From the NCBI GenBank assembly GCA_012295275.1, contig CM022677.1:6433280-6497279 (forward strand): DNA of 64,000 nucleotides, written 5' to 3'. The notes beneath the pieces are model-generated. The model saw only the letters and a list, made by a program, of their open reading frames with translations. It made no database searches and was not told where the DNA came from. The stretch comes from Chrysomallon squamiferum (Eukaryota; Mollusca; Gastropoda; Neomphalida; Peltospiridae). A program made the position numbers and the translations under genes. Below are positions 12,289-22,199 of this stretch, piece by piece (within the stretch, counting starts at the first letter, position 1; the number at the start of each line of letters is the position of its first letter).

Positions 12289-12345
12289 TGTAGTGAAAGG
12301 TGTGTTTTAAAGGGTTGTTCAGGGCCTAGATCCTTCATGAGATGT
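12289..12345 (+). pseudogene. possible ErbB ectodomain exon remnant
   Basis: The frame reads CSERCVLKGCSGPRSFMRC, the furin-like/domain IV spacing C-x3-C-x4-C-x-GP-x5-C seen in ErbB receptors (human EGFR has CHALCSPEGCWGP). It lies on the same strand 1.4 kb upstream of the transmembrane exon described below, which is where such an exon would be expected. Only one cysteine cluster is present and the frame closes about 45 bases on, so this is a weak, supporting piece of evidence. Confidence 0.4.
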
Positions 12346-12479
12346 TTGCTACTGAGAATGGATTTTAACACAGTATTTTAACACAGTATTTTAGTATCTG
12401 CAGGTTTTTGTCTGTATTTCAATTGTTGTATATTTTATTCTAACACAAGACTGTCAGGCAGTGTGATGCTTGGTAAAAC

Positions 12480-12870
12480 TTTTTACAAGATGTGATTATC
12501 TTCTGTATGTGGCGTCTGAAGTTGGCTGTCAAATGTGACCATATTAAAGTATTTTTCCAAAATCTGTGAAAACTGTAATCACTTTTCATTCATTTACTGA
12601 ATGTTTGTTTATGGAATTTAGTAAATTGTTGTTCATGCAGTGTTTTGTTCTAAAGCTGTTTTGTTAGTTACTTATTAAATTGTTGTTGTTTAAGTTTTTG
12701 TTTACAGTGTGTCAAGGGTTTTACATGTGTGATATTAGTGTAACTGGTCTGCAGTTGATTGGTAGTGAATGGTCTTTGTAAGGTTTTGGTTGACTAAAAC
12801 ATTCTGCAAGTTTCCAGTCTGTTGGTATCTTACCTACTGACCAAATTACATTAAAGAGATCAAGTATTAT
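12480..12870 (-). pseudogene. LINE reverse transcriptase fragment
   Basis: Minus-strand translation from about 12865 gives LDLFNVIWSVGKIPTDWKLA, then LPINCRPVTLIS followed by M and a stop. This is the start of the non-LTR reverse transcriptase domain (family form: lfN..w..G.iP.dWK.a ... NYRPVSLTS). It continues, with stops, through NNNLISN and SFRTKHCMNNNLL (family QhGFRkgrSc.TnLl) and, in another frame, VFTDFGKIL, matching the first catalytic-aspartate motif region (yxDF.KAFD). Several stops and a frameshift make it dead. Jockey/CR1/RTE-like clades are all possible. It is antiparallel to the ErbB relic around it. Confidence 0.8.
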
Positions 12871-13009
12871 TACTAATTAACTTGTACCTTAACTTGTGTT
12901 CTGTTTATTTGTCTAGTGGATAGACAGATTTATTGATTTATGTAGATTGCTGTCAATTTTGTGTTTATATTCCCTGTTAGATGGCCTTAATTAAAAATGT
13001 TTAAAGCAC

Positions 13010-13480
13010 CTTAACTGAGTTAATTAACTTTTAGACTGAGATGTTTTAATCTTAGGTTAACTAAATAACATGGGCCCTGAGACACAACTGAAACAATTAA
13101 TTTATTGTCTTAGTCAGTTAACTAAATAACATTTAACAACTGAGTTAAAACAATTCATTTTTATTATCTTAGTCAGTTAACTAAATAACATGATTAACCT
13201 TATTAACTGAGTTAATTAACTTTTACAACTGAAACAATTAATTTATTGTCTTAGTCAGTTAACTAAATAACATGATTAACCTTATTAACTGAGTTAATTA
13301 ACTTTTACAACTGAAACAATTCATTTATTATCTTAGTCAGTTATCTAAATAACATGATTAACCTTTTTAACTGAGTTAATTAACTTGAGTAACAAGAAAA
13401 CTAAGTAACTGAGATATTTATATTTCCATGATTAACTGAGATATTTATATTTCCATTAAGTTATTAACTAAGATAATTAT
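13010..13480. repeat. tandem repeat rich in TTAACTGAG / AGTCAGTTAACTAAATAAC
   Basis: A unit of about 60-85 bp with blocks TTAACTGAGTTAATTAACTT, AACTGAAACAATTAATTTAT and AGTCAGTTAACTAAATAACA is repeated about five times with length variation. Each unit is itself partly palindromic (GTTAATTAAC). It lies between the LINE fragment and the first ErbB kinase-side exon, i.e. in what was an intron or upstream DNA. Confidence 0.75.
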
Positions 13481-13757
13481 AAATCTGTCTGGGTATTTGT
13501 TAACATAGGATTTAACTCAACAGCAGTCATATTTAAAATATTAACTGAAAACATAGATAGTTAATTAATGTGAACCTTCTCATAAACAGCCTTTGATAAA
13601 TCAGCTTTTACATGAGGAATTATTTTTATTTTATTTTTATTATTATTGTTATTGTTATTTTTATTATTTTTATTTTACATAGTTTCAGATTTTCTGAATG
13701 TTTTGTTTTGTTTTCACTGTGATGAAAAGAAGAAAACTGTAATAATCTCAGTTATAG

Positions 13758-13886
13758 GTGTTTGTTTCTGATCGGGTGTACTGTGGCTGAATTTCAATAT
13801 CACTGGCACAAGAAAGCAAAGGTGAAGAGGAATACTGAGGCAATCAGAGCTAAGATGTCTGGTCATGAAGAAACTGATCTGATATT
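13758..13886 (+). pseudogene. ErbB relic: transmembrane/juxtamembrane exon
   Basis: After a TTATAG acceptor the frame gives CLFLIGCTVAEFQYHW (a shortened hydrophobic stretch), then the basic stop-transfer and juxtamembrane piece HKKAKVKRNTEAIRAKMSG and HEETD. Insect EGFR has KKAKAKEAIRM at the same place, and this segment is positioned just before the kinase exon. The frame is open to TAG at 13910, past the likely exon end; I do not see a clear GT donor in GAAACTGATCTGATA. Confidence 0.85.
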
Positions 13887-14147
13887 AAACACACACTTAT
13901 CTGTTTTATAGACAGATATATATATATATATACATTATAGATATTGTATTCACATTTCTGTGTGAGTAACTTTTTTATGTTGTATATTTACGTAAACCTA
14001 CGACCTTCAGTCCTATCACATTCAAATGATTTTTTTATGTACAAAATTATAAACTTTTGTTAGCCAGTTGTTCTTAATCTGATACAAATGCATGATGCAG
14101 GATGGTAAAGACACACGCACATCTATAAATAAATGTTTTTATTTCAG

Positions 14148-14252
14148 CCCCTGACAGTTAAACCTGACCCCACCCAGCTTGGACTGGTAAAAGAATCTGA
14201 ACTGAAACAAGGAGGAATTGTTGGCTCCGAAGTATTTGGAATGGTATATAAG
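14148..14252 (+). pseudogene. ErbB relic: kinase glycine-loop exon
   Basis: Bounded by TTTCAG|CCC on the left. It reads PLTVKPDPTQLGLVKESELK, then QGGIVGSEVFGMVYK, matching the family pattern LRI.KE.ELKKG.VLGSGAFGTVYK. The loop has GSEVFG instead of GSGAFG, so the middle glycine is lost. The exon ends at AAG, where vertebrate EGFR exon 18 also ends, but the following ATGAGA appears to be a mutated GTGAGA donor. All 35 codons are open. Confidence 0.92.
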
Positions 14253-14405
14253 ATGAGAATAAAATTACATATCTTTGGTATCCACAAGTTGATGGACTAA
14301 ATGTTACTAGTTCCTACTAAAATACATTATTATACTATTATTACTATTGTTATTATATTATTACTTTATTACTACTTTTTATTATTATTATTAGTATTAC
14401 TTTCA

Positions 14406-14436
<31 letters not shown>

Positions 14437-14493
14437 GTTATTGTTTTTATTGTTGTTGTTGTTGTTGTTGTTGTTATTATTATTATTAACCAG

Positions 14494-14764
14494 GGATACT
14501 GGATACCAGAAGGAGAAAGTGTCAAGATTCCAGTAGCTATTAAAGACTTACAGGATGGAACTCCTAACCAGATCAAGGAGCTGTTGGAGGAGGCATGGGT
14601 GATGGTGTCAGTGAAGCATCCTTGTTGTGTCAGAATCCTCACAGTGTGTACATGATGGCACAGATGATGTTGATCACTCAGCTGATGTCACTTGGCTGTG
14701 TTCTCATGAGAAAAACAAAGACCACATTGGAACTCAAGTCCTCCTCAACTGATGTACTCAGCCA
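14494..14764 (+). pseudogene. ErbB relic: kinase N-lobe and hinge exon
   Basis: Bounded by AACCAG|GGA. It reads GYWIPEGESVKIPVAIKDL (the VAIK lysine is kept), QDGTPNQIKELLEEAWVMVS (helix C Glu kept) and VKHPCCVRIL. After a 1-base frameshift near 14645 it continues MMAQMMLITQLMSLGCVL, the hinge, then after a small deletion KNKDHIGTQVLLN, TGA (in place of the family Trp) and CTQ. In vertebrates this span is two exons (19 and 20), so here they are fused or an intron was never gained. The exon ends near CAG|CCAGTGTGAG. Confidence 0.92.
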
Positions 14765-14809
14765 GTGTGAGTGTTGTCAAATATACAGCCATACACACCC
14801 ATATATACA

Positions 14810-14950
14810 GACAGCACACACAGAGACACACACACACAACACACACACAGACACACACACACACATAGACACACACACACACACACACACTACACATAGA
14901 TACACACACACACACATACATTAAAAACACAATACACACACACACACAGA
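14810..14950. repeat. (CA)n microsatellite
   Basis: Interrupted CA repeat with some AGACAC and ATACAC variants, in the intron position directly after the hinge exon of the ErbB relic. Open frames on both strands here are repeat artefacts. Confidence 0.9.
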
Positions 14951-15044
14951 TTTACACAACACAGAGAGACATACAAACACATGTGTAATCACACACATGG
15001 TGAGCACAACACAAATATTTTAAAAAACGTTTTGTTTTCACTGT

Positions 15045-15231
15045 GTTGTTTTTTTTTTTTTTTTTTTTTTTGTTTGTTTGCTGTTGTTTATTTTTGAGGA
15101 AATAATGGTAGTAGTAGTAAGTAGTTTTTTCTTCCTCTATTTAAAAATATTTATTTTCCTTCTAAAGGTTACTTAGAATCTTTGTAATAATAAATAAAGT
15201 AAAAAAAAATTTCAAATAATAGTACTTAAAC

Positions 15232-15273
<42 letters not shown>

Positions 15274-15275
15274 CA
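15045..15275. repeat. poly-T run and (AAT)n tract
   Basis: Poly-T at about 15050-15071 and (AAT)n at about 15233-15272. These sit where the exon half encoding the HRD catalytic loop should be, so insertion or expansion may be linked to loss of that segment. Confidence 0.85.
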
Positions 15276-15334
15276 CTGAAATTGTGAATACAATTTTGAC
15301 ATTATATTTATTTAATTTTTTTAACTTTGTACAG

Positions 15335-15426
15335 TATAAACCCTGAAACAGGTGAAGATCACATATTTTGGATTAGCTAAACTTCTTGATTACAGTGAGG
15401 AAGAGTACTAAGCTATGTGTGGAAAA
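15335..15426 (+). pseudogene. ErbB relic: activation-segment exon, 5' half missing
   Basis: After TTGTACAG, and a one-base slip, the frame gives KQVKITYFGLAKLLDYSEEE, Y, TAA, AMCGK, then a canonical donor GTGAGTGG. Family form: VKITDFGLAKLL ... EY.A.GGK. The DFG aspartate that binds magnesium is Tyr here (codon at 15364) and an in-frame TAA follows at 15409. The part that should precede it (YLEE..LVHRDLAARNVLV) is absent. Confidence 0.93.
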
Positions 15427-15696
15427 GTGAGTGGAACAGCAGTAATTCACATTTCTTACTAATCAAAAACACTGATAAATTGGTCAAATTCAGATTTTAA
15501 ACATTGAAGTTTAAATTCTGTTTTCTTATTAATAGGGAACTTACAAACTGAAACTTGGAACAGTCTTAATTCAGTTTTTTTTTATTAACTGGGAACGTTG
15601 ATATCCTGAAATTTCAAAAAGATTGAATTTGAGATGTTATGCTATAAACTGGAAAATATATGAGAAACGAGATTTTATTCTTTTTCACTGTTTCTG

Positions 15697-15760
15697 ATGC
15701 CAATCACGTGTTTAGCTCTGGACAGAATATTCATAGACAAAACTGATGTCTGGAGTTATA
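15697..15760 (+). pseudogene. ErbB relic: P+1 loop/SDVW exon
   Basis: The frame gives MPITCLAL directly followed by DRIFIDKTDVWSYS. The family has MPIKWLALE.I..RIFTHKSDVWSYG, so four codons around ECIQ have been deleted in frame. The left boundary is TTTCTG|ATG, an acceptor with AG changed to TG. The right boundary TAT A|GT falls inside the SYG glycine codon, at phase 1, as in vertebrate EGFR. Confidence 0.9.
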
Positions 15761-16135
15761 GTCCAACCTTCTTTTTATCTTTTCTCTTTTTTTTATAATT
15801 TTAATGCAGAAATGACATTTGAATATTATATTACATGTAAGATGTATCAATTTTAACACCCTGCTTGTAAAATGAAAAATATATATAATAAAGTGTACTT
15901 AGAAGAGTAGACTAAACACATTTCTCTTACTTTGAGTCATTTTGAAATTAATATTTTTAGTACTAATTTTTAATAATAATAAAGTATGGAAATTAATATT
16001 ACAGGTCCATTAACGATATACTGAATCTTATTTTTTCTAGTCTTGCTTTATGATAGTAAAAATATTCCACTGATACAGAAGGTAAAAAAAAATGAAACTG
16101 ATGGATGTGACTAATTTTATGTTGTTGTTGTTCAG

Positions 16136-16224
16136 GTGTTACTGTGTGGGTACTGTTTATGTTTGGTCAAACTCGATACGACAACATCCACGAAGTTCTC
16201 CATCACGTGAATATTGTGAATTAG
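16136..16224 (+). pseudogene. ErbB relic: C-lobe VTVWE exon
   Basis: After GTTGTTCAG the phase fits the previous exon and gives VTVWVLFMFGQTRYDNIHE, matching the family VTVWELFTFG.KPYENIPA. The frame then drifts (VLHHVNIVN) to TAG at 16222. No later kinase segment (LPQP..CT.D.Y or KCW) is found downstream. Confidence 0.9.
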
Positions 16225-16915
16225 TTCCCTACTCAAACTAATTTGAACGCGCACATAACGACGAAATATGATCGCTAACACTCTGATTTAAAACACGTGT
16301 CTGTAGACCTCAAGTGAGATATCCAGTTCCACATCTAGTCACGTTTTTAATACGGTTGTGTTTGGTTTTTTTGTTAGTTTTTTCGTTTTTACGGTTGTTT
16401 CTCTAGTTTCATTTTTATTGTGTGTACGTGTGCATGTCTTTCTTCCTTTTTTCTTTGCTTTTATTTGTTGTTTCAATTTTAAAAATTAATATGTAAATTA
16501 AACTTAATTTCATGTCTAAGAGAGAATTTTATAAAATAGGTCAAGCAGAATCAAAAGAAAAAGGAGAAGAATAGTTGAGAATGCTATGGGATCCCCAGAA
16601 CAATAATCTGTATTAACCATTAATAATAAATGTATAATAAATCTCAACAGTGAACTACTTTGTACTACACTGATATTATACACATTAATTATATTATACA
16701 GACAGACATACTGATAGGTGAATAAATAGGTAGCTATACAGGCAAAGAGATCACGAAACAATATAAAATAGTTTTAAAATTTAAATGAAATAAAGACATA
16801 CATTTTTTATTTATTATCATATAAATATTTTATTGCAGTTTTTTTTTTTTTGACTACACTTGAATATGTACGAATATATTTAATATAAACTACTTTACAA
16901 AATAATAGAATTGTT
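16225..16915. other. non-coding stretch
   Basis: AT-rich sequence with short T-runs; no gene seen. On the minus strand it lies downstream of the RING/NHL gene and may include its 3' untranslated region; AATAAA-type signals on that strand are present but not diagnostic in such AT-rich DNA. Confidence 0.4.
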
Positions 16916-16918
16916 TAG

Positions 16919-17040
<122 letters not shown>

Positions 17041-17213
17041 TTAAATGACAAAACTGTGTGAAAATTTCAAAAGTAATTCATAATAAATCAATAACATTTT
17101 TAAAAATAAAAATAAAGAAAGGAAACGAAGTAACTAAATTACCTTACAATAAATAAATACCTGATTTTCTGTTTACAGTTAAAGTGAAACTAATTTAGCA
17201 GACCGTTTGAAGT

Positions 17214-19204
17214 TTACTTTTTACACCAAGTAAATATTTTTATTTCTCCGGTGATCTCTCCCACGTAAAGTTTGTTGTCATCACAACAGACAGACAAAGG
17301 TCCGGACAGTCCATCCCGGCGTGTGAGAATGTCACGTGTAATGTTACCATCTCGTGACAACTGAACAACACAATTTCTATTATAAGCACAAACAAAAATA
17401 TTTCCCTCCCTGTCACATGTAACACCTCTCAAGTCTCTCAATTTGTCTGAATCACGTGACACCCATTTGACGTCACCTGATGACGTCAAACGAACTAAAC
17501 TGTTTCCATTTGACACAACAGTCAGACATTCATCGTGAACTGTGAGACGTGACGGTCTGGGGATCAAATCTGTTGAGATAGAATTAATGAGCTGACCACT
17601 GTCTTTCAGTATGTCCAAGCACTGATTACTGAACTCGGTGACCGCGAGACGGTTGCCAGGTAACACAGCGATATGCTGATACCTTTTAACAGTTTTAACT
17701 TTCTTGATCAGTTTGAAGTTTTCCAAATTTAAAAATAATATTTTACTTTCATTTAGCAGAGAAACAACAACAACATCATCACCCAGCTGATCACGTGATT
17801 CAGCAAGACCGCGTGGTTCAGAGAAAGTGTCGTATCTGTTTATTAGTGATTTTCTTTCTAAACAAAAACATTTTACACATTCATTGTACAAATCACTAAC
17901 AACAATTTTACTTCTGTCTGCACCTGACACCAGCATGAAAACCGGAACAGGATTGAATTTATCTTTTTGTGTTTTTGTGTTAATGGTGTCTGTGTGTTTG
18001 AGTGTGTCTGTCTGTCTGATTATCTGTGTGTCTGTATTTTGTGTTTCCGTATCAATGGTGTGTGTGTATTTGAGAGTGTCTATCTGTGTGTCTGTTTGGA
18101 TTTTTATCTGTGTGTCTGTTTGGATGTTTGTGGATATTTCTCCAATGTGGACTGACATTTCTGCCTTTTTGTCAGATTTTATCAGATTTACTTTAAACTT
18201 TGCTTTTTTTATTTGGGAACGAGATTTGGACAGAAACTCGGAAGTTGTGTTTTGAAGTTTGGTGAATTTTGAAATGTTAATTTTTATATCTGACTCTGAT
18301 TTTCTTGTCAGCAAATCATCCCCCAATTGTATCATTTTTTCGTTTTCCTCAATCAGATGTTTGTGTTCATTGAATAATTTGTCTATTTCTGAGTTTACAA
18401 AGTTCTGAGATTTTTCTATTTCTCTTATTAACCTGTCTTGTTCTTTGTGGACTGCGGCAGTAAAATCTGTGATTAGTGTGTTACCAGTCCTTCTGACCTC
18501 TTCTGTAGTGTCCACGACGTTGATGTCGACGGCTTGGCGAAGTCGCTCGATCATATCATCCATCTCTGTCTGAAGAATTTCTTTAAAGGTTTTGAGACTT
18601 TCAGAAACAGAATTCAGAATTGAAATGTGACCTCCCTTTTTAGCTGAAATAAATAAATAAATAAATAATCAATCAGTGAATTTATTAATTAATTAGGACT
18701 ACTTATTATTAATAAAGATATGTCTACAATGTGAAGTTTTAGAATTTATTTTATCAACTACATTAAAAATCTGAGAAGAAAAATGTCATAAATAAAATTT
18801 CCTCTATTTCTTTAGGCTGTCATGGTTAACACAAATATTTTTAGTTAAACAATCACTAAATTTTTTCTCTTTTTAGTATTTTATTGTAACGAATCTAAAC
18901 ACAACACTGCTGACTCACAAAACTTTGATTGTAGCCGATCATTAGCGGCGTCCTGTAGTGAAAGGTTTATAGGGAATTGATCTGCCCATGTATTCACTGG
19001 TTTTGTGCTGTCTGAGATGTGGACATCCTGCCTGCAGAACGGGCATGTGATTTGTGTGTCGTTGTTGTCGTAATTATGACTAAAGAAGTTCTGCAGGCAT
19101 TTGCTGCAGAACGAATGTCCGCAGTTTAAAATTCGCGGCTTCTTGAAAAGTTCCGTACATATGCAGCACGAAAGATTATCATCAGAGTTTGTAGCTGTTG
19201 CCAT
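17214..19204 (-). CDS. TRIM-like RING finger, coiled-coil, NHL-type beta-propeller protein
   Basis: A two-exon gene: exon 1 at 19204-18919 and exon 2 at 18643-17214, with donor TTT T|GTGAGT and acceptor TTATTTCAG|CT; the phases join to one open frame of about 571 residues. Residues 13-57 form a C3HC4 RING (C13, C16, C28, H30, C33, C36, C54, C57; core ILNCGHSFCSKC and CPFC), predicting E3 ubiquitin ligase activity. Residues about 120-240 are charged and heptad-like (coiled coil). Residues about 267-322 are a TDTQ/TDTLK-type low-complexity linker. The C-terminal ~240 residues hold NHL-like blades, e.g. LRGVTCDREGNIFVCAYNRN and SGPLSVCCDDNKLYVGE. No B-box is visible between RING and coiled coil. 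The ATG at 19204 is chosen because only repeat-derived sequence lies upstream; ATTCACAG just before it could be an acceptor, so a 5' non-coding exon is possible. Substrate unknown. Confidence 0.85.
18940..18942 (-). other. intron note: 18644-18918 of the RING/NHL gene
   Basis: The intron of this gene runs 18918 to 18644 on the minus strand (275 bp), GTGAGT at the donor and a T-rich (TTTA)n tract before the CAG acceptor. Reading through the donor would add CESAVLCLDSLQ and stop, a short RING-only product; splicing is the better explanation because the two halves join in phase. Confidence 0.5.
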
Positions 19205-19229
19205 ATCTGTGAATAACAATAACAATAAC

Positions 19230-19235
19230 AGTAAC

Positions 19236-19295
<60 letters not shown>
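19230..19295. repeat. (AAT)n microsatellite
   Basis: About 60 bp of AAT repeat 30 bp upstream of the RING exon start codon. It generates poly-Leu, poly-Asn and poly-Tyr open frames that are not genes. Confidence 0.95.
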
Positions 19296-19297
<2 letters not shown>

Positions 19298-19299
19298 TA

Positions 19300-20568
19300 A
19301 ATATTTAGAGAACCCCAGTTGAAAAACCACAGACTGCAGCAAAAATGTATTCTACTTAATTGAACGGTATATACAAATAAATAAATAAATGAAATGATAA
19401 ATATATAAACTTGCAAACATAAAATATTCTATTAAACTGTTTACTTGTTTATTTACTATTTAGTTTTATTTGTAAATTAGATAACTTTTAAAGTGCATTA
19501 CGATCTTGCTAAATTTAGCCTGTGACGTCATACTTTATTTGAGAAGGAAGTCGACAGAACTAATATAATAAATGAAGTCAGCTGTAATAAATTATACGAA
19601 CAAAGAATAAAATCACAAAATAAAAGCAAAAACAACAACAAAATAAACATCTGAGTGTACGTGAATGCTGCAAGGTAATTTCGCTATTCATGATCCAACT
19701 CGTACGTGTACAGTAAAAAAAACGTGAAGTAATGTATTCTGTGTAATAATTTAAACGTCAGGTTTACAAAATCTCCTGAATAATAATAATAATAATAATA
19801 AAAAATAATAAAAAATAAATAAACATATACGATATAACTAATTTCTCAGTAGTAGTGATGGCAAATAAATCTCTAAATAATTTTTTTTTTCTTAAGAAAT
19901 GAAAAATGTAATACCCGGAAATAGTTCTGTATTCCTCTGCAAATACTCTATTTAACCACTGGAAAATACTCTGTTTAACCACTGGATAGAAATTGTTTGT
20001 TGTTTTCCTAGCTTTTAGTTATATATTTATTTATTTGTTACTTCTTCTTTGTTCTTGTATTCCAAAACAAGAAGAACAGAAATATATATACATATCCATG
20101 TATGAATGTATGTGTGTATGTGTGTGTGTGCGCAAATACACACAAACACACACACATAATATCAAGCAGTAGTTAAACATTCAGATAATATGGTGAATGA
20201 GAAAAAAAATTGAAATATGTGTGCGTGTGTGTGTGTGTTGCGTTTGTTCAAAAAATTATCTTGGTTTTTAAAAGGACTGTTAGAAAACTGCAGTGTTTGA
20301 TTAGATATAACGTTTACAGACATTTCAACCTGCACCTATTTAACTTAATAATCGATGTACGTGAAATAAATTGATTTATTTTTCATGAGGTAAAATTCAA
20401 TACACTAAAACTGATAACATCAACAAAGCAAAATAATAATAATAATAATAATAACAACAACAACATCAACAACAACAGTAATAATAAATAAATAAATAAA
20501 TAAAAATATAAAAATACACATAATCCAAGAAAACTAAAATTGGAAAGTATTCCATCAACATGAGTTCT

Positions 20569-20570
<2 letters not shown>
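19300..20570. other. non-coding stretch upstream of the RING/NHL gene
   Basis: No coding sequence. A palindromic TGACGTCA (19521-19530 area, in GCCTGTGACGTCATAC) resembles a CREB/ATF site about 320 bp upstream of the start codon on the minus strand; with no other promoter element recognisable, this is only a candidate. (AAT)n tracts occur at about 19781-19815 and 20431-20490, and (TG)n/(CA)n at about 20110-20150. Confidence 0.35.

Positions 20571-20661
<91 letters not shown>
20571..20661. repeat. (GA)n microsatellite
   Basis: About 88 bp of GA repeat; the serine-leucine open frame on the minus strand is an artefact of it. Confidence 0.97.
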
Positions 20662-20663
<2 letters not shown>

Positions 20664-21047
20664 AATGCAATTTTTATAAAACAAAATGGAGTTCTTACCA
20701 GGCTGTATATTTTCTAACAAAGAGATGACAATGAGGCTATGTTACTGTGGAAACCAGTTTTTAGTTCTATGAGAAAAACACACAAATACGTGGTCTAATA
20801 TACCCGCTTGAAGTGAACTTTGACCATCTCGTGATGGAGATAAAATTCAGGTGAGGTATGACATTTTCAAACCTTTGCCTTATTTAGTAAACTGATAATT
20901 ACTTCAATTAAAAAGATTACTCATCAACGCAAGACCTTTATCTTTTCTCTTTAACATGAGACAAAACAGCAGGTTCGGCTTTGTTTAAATAATTGTGGGG
21001 TGTTTATATATTTACTCTTCAGAACTACTGTTACCTGTTACAAATAT

Positions 21048-21215
21048 ATATTACCTGTTATATTTTACAAATAGAACAAACAACAACAGCTACATTGTCG
21101 CTGCTGTTAACTTGTCTTATATTTTACAAATAGAACAAACAAAAACAGCTACATTGTAGCTGCTGTTAACTTGTGTTATATTTTACAAATAGAACAAACA
21201 ACAACTGCTACAAGT
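21048..21215. repeat. 59-bp tandem repeat, about 2.6 copies
   Basis: TATTTTACAAATAGAACAAA occurs at 21061, 21120 and 21179, a constant period of 59 bp; each unit includes the near-palindrome AGCTACATTGT(C/A)GCTGCTGTTAACTTG. It leads into a CTA/CTG-rich degenerate stretch. Confidence 0.9.
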
Positions 21216-21474
21216 ACAACTGTTATTATTACCGATGCTACTAATACTACTTTTACTACAACTGCTAATAGTACTGTTACTGCTACAGCTTTACTGCCAC
21301 TACTAATACCAATAGCACTAAACTATTTTAACTACTGTTACTATATTTGATAAAACTACTTCTAATTCTACGACTACTATCACTGTCAAAAATTGTTTAC
21401 TGATATTACTACTACTACCACGTACAGTGTTACTAATACTGCACATGTTAATACTAGCCCTGCTGCTACACCTT

Positions 21475-21538
<64 letters not shown>

Positions 21539-21560
21539 GTAACTATTACAATAACAACTG
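21216..21560. repeat. degenerate ACT-type repeat ending in perfect (CTA)n
   Basis: Irregular ACTACTGCTAATACTACT sequence grading into about 64 bp of perfect CTA repeat at about 21475-21538, a typical old-to-young microsatellite expansion. Confidence 0.9.
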
Positions 21561-21869
21561 CTCTTTCTAATCTTGTAAACTCAAATTTCTTTATGATCAT
21601 ATTTTTTTTAAATATTAACATTCGTTTACTATGTTTATATTTAGTTACGTATGTTCAACTCGTGTATAATTAATTTATTACTAAAACACGTGTCAGTGAT
21701 AACATGTCTTACTAATCTGTCGTGTCAAGAGTAATGTTTACTTGGCTAACTTAAATTGATTGTCTAGAGATAAATTCTGTACAAGCCAGCGTTTCACACA
21801 CACAGTAAATAAATAAAATTACAATAGAAAACGTGTGATTTTATGAGAATTCTTTGGAATGTTTTTCAA

Positions 21870-21983
21870 ATGATTATTTTATTATTATTATTATTAAATA
21901 TTAATATTATTTTTTAATTATTATTATGATTATTATTATTAATTATTAATTATTATTATTATTATTTTATTATTGTTATTATT

Positions 21984-22028
<45 letters not shown>

Positions 22029-22035
22029 ATGTAGC
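21870..22035. repeat. (TTA)n microsatellite, imperfect then perfect
   Basis: TTA-rich repeat with a perfect block at about 21985-22027. A separate (AAT)n tract lies at about 22157-22190, so TTA and AAT tracts face each other about 130 bp apart. Confidence 0.92.
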
Positions 22036-22154
22036 ATATAGCCCGCGTGTGTTTAGATTTATCTGTCATGTTGGCAAGTTTCAATTTTAATAAAAAAATC
22101 TTTATTGTTAGATACTGCCTTTCTGGTGGACTTAAAATTAAAAAGGGTTAACTC

Positions 22155-22187
<33 letters not shown>

Positions 22188-22199
22188 GTAATATTGTTA

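Larger units (their letters stand above)
13758..16224 (+). pseudogene. ErbB/EGFR receptor tyrosine kinase pseudogene, intron-containing
   Basis: Six separated segments, in the right order and on one strand, match successive parts of an ErbB receptor: transmembrane/juxtamembrane, kinase N-lobe with the glycine loop, N-lobe to hinge, activation segment, SDVW region and the GVTVWELFTFG region. The breaks fall where vertebrate EGFR introns fall (after VYK, after NWC-Q, after GGK, inside SYG). Keeping introns means it arose by DNA duplication, or decayed in place, and is not a processed copy. Disabling damage includes a second loop glycine changed to Glu, a donor changed from GT to AT (14253), frameshifts near 14645 and 14705, a TGA at 14750, loss of the whole HRD catalytic loop, DFG changed to YFG at 15364, TAA at 15409, and an acceptor AG changed to TG at 15695-15696. 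The C-lobe beyond about 16190 is not found. Confidence 0.92.

Noticed and set aside
14301-14489. Poly-Tyr/poly-Cys open frame
   Set aside because: Translation of (TTA)n and (GTT)n microsatellite in an intron position of the ErbB relic.
14745-14945. Cys/Val-rich open frames on both strands
   Set aside because: Translation of the CA/GT microsatellite.
13758-16224. A functional ErbB receptor with sequencing errors
   Set aside because: Too many independent lesions: two mutated splice sites, loss of the HRD loop, DFG to YFG, several stops and deletions, and no C-lobe end.
17827-18255. 142-codon plus-strand open frame opposite the RING/NHL gene
   Set aside because: Shadow of the minus-strand coding exon, especially of its TDTQ linker.
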